DNA of 10,441 bases from Pseudomonadota bacterium (lineage in GTDB: Bacteria > Pseudomonadota > Gammaproteobacteria > Acidiferrobacterales > Sulfurifustaceae): NCBI GenBank assembly GCA_020354085.1, contig CP070641.1, positions 204,489 to 214,929 of the forward strand. The letters run 5' to 3'. The position numbers and the translations under genes are program-made. The notes under the pieces are model-generated. The model made no database searches and was not told the origin of the DNA. It saw only the letters and a program-made list of their open reading frames with translations. Position 1 is the first letter of the stretch, and each line of letters starts with the position of its first letter. Shown in pieces: positions 1 to 6,043 of this stretch.

Positions 1-222
1 GTACTTGATCGTGACGACCAGTATCAATGCCCAGAAAATCAGGGACAGCACGCCGAGCACATTGGCTGGCGTGATCGAAAACGCGTAGGGACCGCTAAAG
101 GCGAGCTTGATGGTATAGAGCGGGCTGGTACCGATGTCACCGTAGACGACACCGACCGCTGCCACCGTCAGGGCCAGCAAGCGCCCGCGCGGGGCGGAGG
201 GATCAGACCTGGCGTCACTCAT
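1..222 (-). CDS. kup: Kup-family potassium uptake protein, N-terminal part (gene cut by window edge)
   Basis: Reading the minus strand from the ATG at 222 gives 74 residues before the window ends. They contain the family hallmark VVYGDIGTSPLYT (about residues 25-37) in the first membrane helix, followed by a second hydrophobic stretch (VLGVLSLIFWALILVV, about 55-70) ending in TIKY. Kup proteins are inner-membrane K+/H+ symporters of roughly 620 residues, so only about an eighth is visible. A short hydrophilic tail (MSDARSDPSAPRGR) precedes the first helix, as is normal. The ribosome binding site is weak, with no clear GGAG upstream of the ATG. A small inverted repeat lies in the leader (separate entry), and the terminator at 369-405 separates this gene from the regulator upstream, so it probably has its own promoter. 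The family call is confident. Transport specificity beyond K+ cannot be judged from this fragment. Confidence 0.93.
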   Translation of the reverse strand, partial: MSDARSDPSAPRGRLLALTVAAVGVVYGDIGTSPLYTIKLAFSGPYAFSITPANVLGVLSLIFWALILVVTIKY

Positions 223-243
223 TCGGCCGTCGCTTAATGAGTC

Positions 244-258
244 GGCGCAAGACGCGCC
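244..258 (-). repeat. Small inverted repeat in the kup leader
   Basis: GGCGC and GCGCC form a perfect 5-bp stem around a 5-base spacer, ending about 20 bases upstream of the kup start codon. It could form a hairpin in the transcript near the ribosome binding region. In GC-rich DNA such short stems arise often by chance, so a regulatory role is only a possibility. The rest of 223-368 shows no convincing promoter hexamers or other structure. Confidence 0.25.
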
Positions 259-368
259 TGAACGCAAGAGAGGAATGTCGGAGCCGCGGCCGGGTTTTTC
301 ACGATTCTTGCCTGCGTCACCGCCCGCGGAGGACGGCGAGTGGCGCGAATTCTCAACCCATTCCCAGT

Positions 369-405
369 AAAAAGAAAGCCCTTTCTCGGCGGCCCGAGAA
401 AGGGC
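369..405 (-). terminator. Intrinsic terminator after the Fis-type regulator gene
   Basis: GCCCTTTCTCGG (378-389) and CCGAGAAAGGGC (394-405) are perfect 12-bp inverted repeats around a CGGC loop. On the minus strand the stem is followed at once by TTTCTTTTT (377-369), the classic layout of a Rho-independent terminator. It lies 45 bases past the stop codon of the regulator and before kup. The plus-strand side has only AATTT and no gene to terminate. Confidence 0.92.
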
Positions 406-450
406 AATTTCTGGTGCCCCTCGCAGGGCCCCCAGGAGGAGTCATGGACG

Positions 451-990
451 CTAGGCGCGGATCTGGTGTTTCTCCATCAGCCGATACAGCGTGACGCGTG
501 ATACGCCAAGGACGCGCGCGGCGCGCGACACGTTGCTACGTGTGTGCTCGAGGCTGGCCGAAATCGCCATCTTTTCGGCGAACTCGCGCGCCTCTTTAAG
601 CGAGGTCTGGCGACGCAGCAAGCCGGCCATGTCGGCGGCGTGGTCGAGCGAGAACAGCAGCTTGTTGACGTCCACCGGAATTGAATGGCTGTCGAAACAG
701 TTGTCGGCGACCAGCCGTGCCAGCGTGGGCGCGCGCACTGCTTCGGCGTCGGCCATTGCCACCCATTTCATCCGCCGGTAGCCGGTCAACAACCCGCGCA
801 AGGAGTCATCATTGGCCAAGCTCGAATCAACACGAACGAGTCCGACCGTAAAATCGTGGCGTTTGGCGAGTTCCTCCGCTTCGCGCACGCTATGCGTGAG
901 ATACACATTCCAGCCGCCAGCGCGCAGCATCGCCTCAAGCGATTCGGACTGCGCCGCGGGCTGCAGATAAAGAAGGTCTCGGTCTGACAT
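451..990 (-). CDS. VpsR-like receiver domain fused directly to a Fis-type HTH (no AAA+ domain)
   Basis: This 179-residue regulator has an N-terminal receiver-like domain (about 5-120) and a C-terminal Fis-type helix-turn-helix (about 144-177, with NVSRAARVLGVSRVTLYRL). Such HTHs normally end sigma-54 activators, but here there is no AAA+ module: no Walker motifs and no GAFTGA loop, only a short linker (about 125-143). The receiver part resembles the N-terminal domain of VpsR-type regulators (PVDVNKLLFSLDHA near 105-118). It lacks the usual acidic pair after the first strand. D55, after strand-like VGLVRV, is the only obvious candidate phosphoacceptor, so it may work without phosphorylation. 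The start chosen is the ATG at 990, with GGAG seven bases upstream. An in-frame ATG at 1020, preceded by GGTGAG, would add 10 residues and is also possible. It is divergent from the MoxR gene and ends in a strong terminator, so it is monocistronic. Target genes are unknown. Confidence 0.88.
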   Translation of the reverse strand: MSDRDLLYLQPAAQSESLEAMLRAGGWNVYLTHSVREAEELAKRHDFTVGLVRVDSSLANDDSLRGLLTGYRRMKWVAMADAEAVRAPTLARLVADNCFDSHSIPVDVNKLLFSLDHAADMAGLLRRQTSLKEAREFAEKMAISASLEHTRSNVSRAARVLGVSRVTLYRLMEKHQIRA

Positions 991-1057
991 GTTTGTTCTC
1001 CCGTTTTGATCAGTAACCATTTCGTTCTCACCCCGCCGGGGGGCGCCCCATTCGAAA

Positions 1058-1100
1058 CGGGTGACCGTCCTCGTCCGCTGACCGGCTCGGGTGACACCCG
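1058..1100. repeat. Repeated CGGGTGAC octamer, one copy inside a 13-bp palindrome
   Basis: CGGGTGAC occurs at 1058-1065 and again at 1088-1095, exactly 30 bases apart, close to three helical turns. The second copy belongs to the palindrome CGGGTG-A-CACCCG (1088-1100). The site lies in the region divergent between the Fis-type regulator and the MoxR gene, about 70-110 bases upstream of the chosen regulator start. The spacing and symmetry fit an operator for a dimeric protein, possibly autoregulation, but no binding factor can be named. Confidence 0.3.
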
Positions 1101-1150
1101 GTGCCTTGCCTAACTGTCTCGTCCTTGCGAACCCGTTGTTCGATGCGAGT

Positions 1151-1156
1151 ATTGTG
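1151..1156 (-). promoter_or_regulatory. Candidate -10 element for the Fis-type regulator gene, at class II distance from the CRP site
   Basis: On the minus strand this hexamer reads CACAAT, four of six matches to TATAAT. It would place the start point near 1144, with the CRP-type palindrome centred about 41.5 bases upstream. That is the classic class II activator position overlapping the -35 region. No good -35 hexamer exists there, as expected for an activator-dependent promoter. The transcript would have a leader of about 155 bases containing the CGGGTGAC repeats. This is inference from spacing only. Confidence 0.3.
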
Positions 1157-1177
1157 AGACCAGGCTAGATTTTGCTC

Positions 1178-1193
1178 TGTGAAAAATGTCACA
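1178..1193. promoter_or_regulatory. CRP/Vfr-type binding site (TGTGA-N6-TCACA)
   Basis: TGTGA (1178-1182) and TCACA (1189-1193) are separated by exactly six bases (AAAATG) and match the CRP consensus half-sites without a mismatch. The flanks are AT-rich. The site sits in the intergenic region between the divergent regulator and MoxR genes. Its centre, 1185.5, suits class II activation of the minus-strand regulator (see 1151-1156). It could also act on the plus-strand operon, lying about 54 bases upstream of the start point expected from the sigma-54-like element at 1214-1229. Whether the organism has a CRP homologue is not visible here. Confidence 0.6.
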
Positions 1194-1213
1194 AATAATG
1201 AACGTCACCAATT

Positions 1214-1229
1214 TGGGGCAAGATTTGCT
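1214..1229 (+). promoter_or_regulatory. Candidate sigma-54 (-24/-12) promoter for the MoxR-VWA genes
   Basis: The sequence TGGGGC-AAGAT-TTGCT keeps the invariant GG (1215-1216) and GC (1227-1228) ten bases apart. It matches all five -12 positions of the sigma-54 consensus TGGCACG-N4-TTGCW but only four of seven in the -24 part. Transcription would start near 1240, leaving a leader of about 70 bases before the ATG at 1309. No better sigma-70 promoter was seen on the plus strand of this gap. Chance matches of this quality are not rare. Confidence 0.3.
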
Positions 1230-1308
1230 CGCGCCCGTGGGTTGGCGGCCTGGCCGATGATAAACTGGCTGTTTTACAAGCAGTTACACTTACAGCTCTG
1301 AGGTACTT

Positions 1309-2382
1309 ATGCGTCCCGCCCTTATCATGGCCATCCTCGACCGCGAATTCCGCAGCACCCGCAGCGGTCACCATACGCCCGTCATGCTCTGGGGTCCGCC
1401 CGGCGTCGGCAAATCCCAAATGGTCGCGCAGACCGCCGCCCGCTACAGCGTACCGATGATCGACATCCGGCTTTCGCAGATGGAGCCGACGGACTTGCGC
1501 GGCATCCCGTTTCGCGTGGGCGATGTCGTCGAGTGGGCGATACCGGCCATGTTGCCGGATGCATCACGCCATGGCCCAGAGGGCATTCTCTTTTTAGATG
1601 AAATTACTTCGGCTGCGCCCACCGTGTCGGCCGCCGCTTACCAGCTCATTCTCGATCGACGCCTCGGCGAGTACACGGTGCCGGAGGGCTGGACGATTTT
1701 CGCGGCAGGCAATCGCCAAGGTGACCGCGGCGTGACGTTCTCCATGCCGGCGCCGTTGGCCAATCGATTCTCGCACTTCGAAGTCGACACCCACCTCGAT
1801 GACTGGGTGGCATGGGCCTACGGCGCCGGCATCGACGAGCGCGTCATCGCTTTTCTGCGCTTTCGGCCAGAGCTTTTGTTCGACTTCGACCCGGCGCACA
1901 ATCCGGTCGCTTTTCCCAGTCCGCGTTCCTGGGAATTCGCCCATCGTGGCTTGCAGAAGTTTCAGGACAACCCTGACCTACTTCTTGGCGCACTCCAGGC
2001 CTGCGTTGGACCAGCCGCAGGTATCGAGCTTAAGGCCTTCATCGACAATCTCGATAACTTGCCCGACATCGACGCCATCATCGCCGGCAATCCCGGTCCG
2101 GTTCCGAAGGAGACCGACTTGCAGTACGCCGTTGCCTCGGCCCTGGTGGGTCGCGCGATTCGCGCAAAGGACAAGGCCGATGAAACCAAAGTGTTCGGTC
2201 ACATCCTCGAATACGCCAGCAAGTTTCCGCAACGCGAGATGGGCGTGATGCTGGTGTCAGACATGCAACGCGCCGTGGGCGAGCGTCTCTTCGCCGTACC
2301 GCAGTTCCAGCAATGGGCCAAGAGCATCGCCGACATCATGCTGTTTGATACCTGGAAACCGGCGCGCAGCGCGGCGCGCTGA
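1309..2382 (+). CDS. MoxR-family AAA+ ATPase, partner of the downstream VWA protein
   Basis: This 357-residue cytoplasmic ATPase carries a full AAA+ core: Walker A GPPGVGKS (29-36), Walker B ILFLDE (93-98), sensor 1 in FAAGNR (N135), an arginine-finger candidate in LANRF (R153) and a sensor 2-like PSPRSW (R206). The order and the short form fit MoxR ATPases, which form hexameric rings and help activate or insert cofactors into partner enzymes through a VWA protein. The ATG at 1309 has GAGG five bases upstream. Only ten bases separate its stop from the VWA gene, so the two are surely one operon. The C-terminal region (about 210-357) is helical and lacks recognisable extra domains. The client is unknown. 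The nearby DsrS-like gene hints at sulfur metabolism, but that is inference. CbbQ, NorQ and other MoxR subfamilies share these motifs, and the subfamily cannot be fixed from motifs alone. Confidence 0.92.
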   Translation: MRPALIMAILDREFRSTRSGHHTPVMLWGPPGVGKSQMVAQTAARYSVPMIDIRLSQMEPTDLRGIPFRVGDVVEWAIPAMLPDASRHGPEGILFLDEITSAAPTVSAAAYQLILDRRLGEYTVPEGWTIFAAGNRQGDRGVTFSMPAPLANRFSHFEVDTHLDDWVAWAYGAGIDERVIAFLRFRPELLFDFDPAHNPVAFPSPRSWEFAHRGLQKFQDNPDLLLGALQACVGPAAGIELKAFIDNLDNLPDIDAIIAGNPGPVPKETDLQYAVASALVGRAIRAKDKADETKVFGHILEYASKFPQREMGVMLVSDMQRAVGERLFAVPQFQQWAKSIADIMLFDTWKPARSAAR

Positions 2383-2392
2383 ACCTTAGACC

Positions 2393-3682
2393 ATGGCCGC
2401 ACAGGACATCGAAACCAAACTAGCGGCGGCGCGTACGCGCCTGGTGCTCGACAAGCCGTTTCTCGGCGCGCTGGTACTGCGCTTGCCCCTTATCGCGGCC
2501 GACCCTAAGTGGTGTAAGACCACCGCCACCGACGCGCGCGGTCTTTTCTACAATCGCAGCTACATCGATGGACTCGACCTCGAACAAACCAAGTTCGTGC
2601 TCGCCCACGAGGCGTTGCATTGCGCGCTCTCGCACTTCAATCGCCGCGGGCACCGCAACAAACTGCGCTGGGACATCGCCTGCGACTACGCGATTAACCC
2701 GCTGCTCCTCGCGGACGGCTTGAAGCCGCCACCGGGCGCACTGCTGCTCGACAACTACGCAGACATGACAGCCGAGGAGATCTATCCCTACATCAAGGAA
2801 AACACCAGCGAAGAACCGCTTGACCAGCATCTCTATGACGACTCGGAAAGCGATTCGCAGTCCACGCGGTCTCCACCACGCGGCGAACAAGCACCGCCGC
2901 CCGACGGTACCGACGACGAACCAACGGCTGGGGGCGACCAAGGTGGTTCCGATCGCGACAAGAACGACGGCGGTCGCTCGCGTCATCCAGACTCTCGCGA
3001 CACGGATCCATCCGTGGATGGCGCCTCGCCGCCGCCGCCGCTTTCGGCCAACGAGCGCGAATCACTTGCAGTGCAGTGGCAGCAGCGCCTGGCCGGCGCC
3101 GCACAGCAGGCACAGCAGGCGGGCAAGCTCGGCGGCTCAATGGCGCGTCTGGTCGACCATCTGCTGCAACCGCAACTGCCATGGCGGATGCTGCTTGCGC
3201 GTTACATGACCAATGTGGCACGCGAAGACTACAGCTTCCAGCGACCGTCACGCCGTGAAGGTGTCGCAATTCTGCCGAGTCTCAAGAGCGCCCATATTGA
3301 TGTCGTGGTGGTGCTGGACACCAGCGGTTCGATTGACGATGACGAAATGCGCGAGTTCGTCAGCGAAATCGATGCCATCAAGGGGAGCCTCGGCGCGCGC
3401 ATCACGCTGCTTGCCTGCGACGATCATCTGGCCGACGGCAGTCCCTGGACGTTCGAACCGTGGGAGCAGGCAAAGGTGCCCGATAAACTAACGGGTCGTG
3501 GCGGTACCGATTTCAACCCGCCCATCGCCTGGGCCGAGAACCAAGATCGCCAGCCGGACATCTTGGTGTACTTCACCGACGCCGAGGGCGAATTTCCAGA
3601 ACACGAACCCACGTTTCCGGTGCTATGGCTGGTAAAGGGCAAGGCCAAAGTGCCGTGGGGGCAACGGGTACAGCTGAACTAA
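2393..3682 (+). CDS. VWA-like protein with N-terminal putative metallopeptidase domain (DUF2201 type)
   Basis: This 429-residue protein has three parts. Residues 10-135 form a putative metallopeptidase domain with HEALH (72-76) and a following acidic candidate ligand (D98 in CDYAIN), as in the DUF2201 N-terminal family. Residues 140-220 are a low-complexity acidic, Pro/Gly/Ser-rich linker. Residues 300-429 form a VWA-like domain with a MIDAS metal site: DTSGS (309-313), T372 in GRGGTDF and D396 in YFTDAEG. There is no signal peptide or membrane segment, so it should act in the cytoplasm with the MoxR ATPase encoded ten bases upstream. Such pairs usually remodel a client complex, with the VWA domain binding a surface acidic residue of the client. 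No clear Shine-Dalgarno precedes the ATG, which suggests translational coupling. Whether HEALH is a working protease site is uncertain. The domain calls are solid and the biological role is not. Confidence 0.9.
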   Translation: MAAQDIETKLAAARTRLVLDKPFLGALVLRLPLIAADPKWCKTTATDARGLFYNRSYIDGLDLEQTKFVLAHEALHCALSHFNRRGHRNKLRWDIACDYAINPLLLADGLKPPPGALLLDNYADMTAEEIYPYIKENTSEEPLDQHLYDDSESDSQSTRSPPRGEQAPPPDGTDDEPTAGGDQGGSDRDKNDGGRSRHPDSRDTDPSVDGASPPPPLSANERESLAVQWQQRLAGAAQQAQQAGKLGGSMARLVDHLLQPQLPWRMLLARYMTNVAREDYSFQRPSRREGVAILPSLKSAHIDVVVVLDTSGSIDDDEMREFVSEIDAIKGSLGARITLLACDDHLADGSPWTFEPWEQAKVPDKLTGRGGTDFNPPIAWAENQDRQPDILVYFTDAEGEFPEHEPTFPVLWLVKGKAKVPWGQRVQLN

Positions 3683-3683
3683 T

Positions 3684-3818
3684 AGTGTTAAGTGGTGAGT
3701 GTTCAGTGCCAAGCAAGTGCGGTTGATTTCCACGAACCGCCGCAATGTCGAGTCTCGTAGACTACCGGCCCCGGCCAGATTCCTAATACTCAGCACTTAA
3801 CACTTACCACTTAACACT
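3684..3818. repeat. 135-base inverted-repeat element built of AGTGNTN heptamers
   Basis: The left arm (3684-3709) and right arm (3793-3818) are inverted copies matching at 24 of 26 positions. Each arm is itself a tandem array of a degenerate heptamer, AGTGNTN. Four units start at 3684, 3691, 3698 and 3705 on the plus strand. Five units read on the minus strand from 3818, 3811, 3804, 3797 and 3790. The 83 bases between the arms contain further small hairpins: GCGGTT/AACCGC (3719-3740), AGTCT/AGACT (3751-3763) and GGCC/GGCC (3767-3776). The element starts two bases after the VWA stop codon and ends 11 bases before the next ATG. No target-site duplication and no T-run are visible, so it does not look like a simple terminator. 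It may be a mobile miniature repeat, a cruciform or an RNA processing structure. Confidence 0.8.
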
Positions 3819-3829
3819 GCGCCGCCCCT

Positions 3830-4954
3830 ATGGATCTCAGCAGCCAAGACCTACTTCGATTGAATGTGCTGCTCGCGCAGGATTGCGAGGCGATTCGCAT
3901 CGACGAATCCGCCCTGGCGGTCTACGGACTGACACGTGATACTGAAGCCGCCGTGCCGCTCCACCCGAACTGCCGACCGGAGCAATATCTGCGGCGGGTG
4001 CGCGAGTTTCTGTCGAGTTTCGCTCTCGGCTCGCCCGGCGGCTATCCGGTGTACCTACAACGCTGGACGCGCATGGGTCAGACGAAGGGCAGTCAGCTCG
4101 CAAAGCTGCTGTTGCTTGGCGAACCAGAAGCGGTAGTTGCGGTCGCCGGAGCGCCGGACTTGACTTCCGAGCTCGCGCGCCGCGTGTGGTGGTGCCAACC
4201 GACGTCGGACAATGCGCGCCGTATGTTAAGCCGTGCAGCCGTGACCCAATCAGGTTTTGGCGCCGAGCTCGCCCACTATTTGATCGAGCATCTGCCGTTC
4301 GAAACCGATCCGTTGACCGTAATTACGACCATTAAGCTTGTGCTCGACACGAGCCTGCTCGATGCACCGACCCGTCAACGTCTCTGGAACCGCGGCACGC
4401 ACCGCAACGCCTACCATCTCGGATTTCTTGATGCCAGTCCCGATGACCTGCCTGACCCGCGACCGGGGCATCCGGGTGACGAAATGCATCGCACCGATCT
4501 CGAGCAACTCTCCGCGGGCGGCAATGCACTGGCAGGTTTGCTTGCACGAGTCCTGTCGAGCCGAGGGCAGACCTTTTTGGCGGTATCGGAAGAACAGATG
4601 CGACATCCGCTCGATAAGTTTGCGACCGCGCACCTGTTTGAGGTATTGCAGCGCTACTTCGGTGCCGCGCACCCCTTCATCAATCCATGCACGAATGTAG
4701 CGCAGGCCTATGCTGCCGCGCGCACTGCTATCGAGGCGCCGAAAGGTGAGCTGAAAGAATTGCTGGCCGCGGTCCCGACGCTGTCTCGCGAGGTCGAGGC
4801 AGTGCTTGTTCTCGGCCAAGCCCGCGAGGCGCTCATCACTCCGATAATCGCGCAAACCACGGCCACCGGTACTTTACTGCGGCGCAAACTCGAACCTGTG
4901 GTAACACCGCTCTTAGCCGAGTATGCCGTCCTGCGTGGGAAGGAAGTTTCTTGA
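3830..4954 (+). CDS. dsrS: DsrS-like protein (sulfur-metabolism-associated, cytoplasmic)
   Basis: This 374-residue soluble protein has no signal peptide, membrane helix or known catalytic motif. I recognise its N-terminal part from DsrS, encoded in the dsr cluster of Allochromatium vinosum and found in other sulfur oxidisers. The tell-tale stretches are MDLSSQDLLRLNVLLAQ (1-17), IRIDESALAVYGL (22-34), SPGGYPVYLQRWTRMGQ (68-84) and LLLLGEPEAVVAV (92-104). The length fits the roughly 41-kDa DsrS. Its biochemical role is not settled. It has been linked to oxidation of stored sulfur through the reverse sulfite reductase pathway. Here it stands outside any dsr cluster, directly after the MoxR/VWA pair, on the same strand, across a 147-base gap filled by the heptamer inverted repeat. 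No Shine-Dalgarno is visible before the ATG, so coupling, leaderless initiation or a start fixed by the repeat are possible. The identification is from memory of the family, not from a search. Confidence 0.65.
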   Translation: MDLSSQDLLRLNVLLAQDCEAIRIDESALAVYGLTRDTEAAVPLHPNCRPEQYLRRVREFLSSFALGSPGGYPVYLQRWTRMGQTKGSQLAKLLLLGEPEAVVAVAGAPDLTSELARRVWWCQPTSDNARRMLSRAAVTQSGFGAELAHYLIEHLPFETDPLTVITTIKLVLDTSLLDAPTRQRLWNRGTHRNAYHLGFLDASPDDLPDPRPGHPGDEMHRTDLEQLSAGGNALAGLLARVLSSRGQTFLAVSEEQMRHPLDKFATAHLFEVLQRYFGAAHPFINPCTNVAQAYAAARTAIEAPKGELKELLAAVPTLSREVEAVLVLGQAREALITPIIAQTTATGTLLRRKLEPVVTPLLAEYAVLRGKEVS

Positions 4955-4957
4955 TAG

Positions 4958-5269
4958 TTAGCGATCGTGGTCGGGCTTCTTGGAACGCCCGATCTTGCTG
5001 ATCGACACAGTGGTGGCACCTTGTGGCTCATCGGCGAATCGCGGGCGCGCACCCATGGTCACGCCCGCGGCTTGCGCCAACTCCCGCTCGCGCGCGCTGA
5101 TCAGCGCCAAGCATTGCCGCAGGTTTTCGATGGTGCGATCGGACAGCGGGTGCTGGATACCGGGCGCCGTCGCCGTGTCCTTGATCACGTCGGTCAGCGT
5201 GACCTTGACCGCTTGCAGGATCTGAAACTCTTTCGAATTGCCGAGCTTGCCGCCGCTGTCGTTGCTCAT
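4958..5269 (-). CDS. Small hypothetical protein, 103 residues
   Basis: I do not recognise a named function. The protein is soluble and mainly helical, without signal or membrane segments. Its central part has a conserved look: KEFQILQAVKVTLTDVIKDT (12-31), HPLSDRTIENLRQCLALIS (39-57) and ARERELAQAAG (58-68). A basic tail (IGRSKKPDHDR) follows. The start chosen is the ATG at 5269, with AGGA two bases upstream in a GGGTAGGAAC context. The longer reading frame to 5350 adds 27 residues rich in Pro and Arg that look like untranslated leader. It lies 94 bases downstream of the lytic transglycosylase with no T-run terminator between, so the two may be co-transcribed. Its stop is three bases from the convergent stop of the DsrS-like gene, with no terminator in the gap. 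I see nothing tying it to a condensin, toxin or regulator family. Confidence 0.75.
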   Translation of the reverse strand: MSNDSGGKLGNSKEFQILQAVKVTLTDVIKDTATAPGIQHPLSDRTIENLRQCLALISARERELAQAAGVTMGARPRFADEPQGATTVSISKIGRSKKPDHDR

Positions 5270-5363
5270 GTTCCTACCCGGGCACGTACGCACCCGCGAA
5301 TTGGGCACAGGATGGAGCGCGAGCGTAGCGGGTCTGGCTGCGCGTGGCAAACGCGCGTGGACG

Positions 5364-5996
5364 TCAGGATTTCTGCGCGTAATGGCGCTTGTACTGCAGG
5401 ACCTTGCGCACGTAGAGCTGGGTTTCTTTGTAGGGCGGGATGCCCTTGTGGCGAATCACGGCATTCTCGCCGGCATTGTAGGCGGCAATCACCAGCGCCT
5501 GTTTGTTGGGAAACATGGCCGAGAGGTCCTTCAGATAACGCGCGCCAGCGCGAATGTTTTCTTCCGGGTCGTAGAAGTCATCCAGCCCGTAGCGCTTGCC
5601 GGTCGCGGGCATGACTTGCATTAATCCCAGCGCACCCTTGTCCGACACGGCGTACGGATTGAACGCCGACTCCACATGCATAATCGCCTTGAGCAGGGCG
5701 AAATCGAGTTGATGTTCGGTCGCCACCTCTCGGATCAAACGGTCGTAGGCGTTTGGGTCGGCGCGAAAGAACTGACTGTGACGACTGGCCGCGAGCTGGC
5801 CCATGCCACGCGTGTCCTTGCCGGTTCGCACTAGGCGGTAGTGCTTGTTGTTGACCGGGTGGTCGCTCACCAGGCGTGAACCGTCGGGCAACTCGTAGAC
5901 ATAGAGCGAGGCCGCCATCGCGTGACCACCTGCCACGGACAGGACGGCAATCACCGCTAGCACTGCTCTCCGTACTGCCTTCCCCGCGAACTGCAT
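5364..5996 (-). CDS. Secreted lytic transglycosylase with SLT domain
   Basis: This 210-residue enzyme should cleave the MurNAc-GlcNAc bond of peptidoglycan in the periplasm and form 1,6-anhydro ends. A Sec signal peptide is clear: a basic start (MQFAGKAVRR), a hydrophobic core (11-22) and a likely cut after A28 in HAMA. Residues 30-55 (LYVYELPDGSRLVSDHP) resemble the short DUF4124-type N-terminal module. The SLT (family 1, Slt70-like) domain spans about 85-205, with the catalytic glutamate E109 in HVESAFNP, then GALGLMQVMP (121-130), a conserved AAYNAGENAV (171-180) and PPYKETQLYVRKVL. No lipobox is present, so it is probably soluble. GGGGGA six bases before the ATG is a good ribosome binding site. 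A sigma-54-like promoter candidate lies 48-63 bases upstream of the start codon. The general function is confident. The specific cell process (wall turnover, secretion or pilus assembly) is open. Confidence 0.94.
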   Translation of the reverse strand: MQFAGKAVRRAVLAVIAVLSVAGGHAMAASLYVYELPDGSRLVSDHPVNNKHYRLVRTGKDTRGMGQLAASRHSQFFRADPNAYDRLIREVATEHQLDFALLKAIMHVESAFNPYAVSDKGALGLMQVMPATGKRYGLDDFYDPEENIRAGARYLKDLSAMFPNKQALVIAAYNAGENAVIRHKGIPPYKETQLYVRKVLQYKRHYAQKS

Positions 5997-6043
5997 CTAA
6001 CGTCCCCCGGAATCGAAATGGTCCGACTGCCCCGGGGTTGGTT

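Noticed and set aside
237..494. 85-residue open frame on the plus strand between kup and the regulator
   Set aside because: It crosses the terminator hairpin and the end of the regulator, is rich in Arg and Pro, and has no ribosome binding site.
2420..2986. 188-residue open frame on the minus strand
   Set aside because: It is antisense to the VWA gene's metallopeptidase domain, which is well supported. No motif is seen in the antisense product.
3684..3818. CRISPR array or simple terminator as explanation of the heptamer repeats
   Set aside because: The units are 7 bases without spacers and are arranged as two inverted arrays, so it is not CRISPR. No T-run follows the arms, so it is not a standard intrinsic terminator.
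4250..4855. 201-residue open frame on the minus strand
   Set aside because: It is antisense to the DsrS-like gene and rich in Arg and Cys, without family signatures or a convincing ribosome binding site.
5340..5356. GCGCGT/ACGCGC hairpin just after the transglycosylase gene as a terminator
   Set aside because: The 6-bp stem is perfect but no T-run follows on either strand. It may be incidental in GC-rich DNA.
4967..5614. 215-residue open frame on the plus strand
   Set aside because: It runs antisense across the small hypothetical and the transglycosylase C-terminus. The Arg/Gly/Ala-rich composition is typical of a shadow frame.
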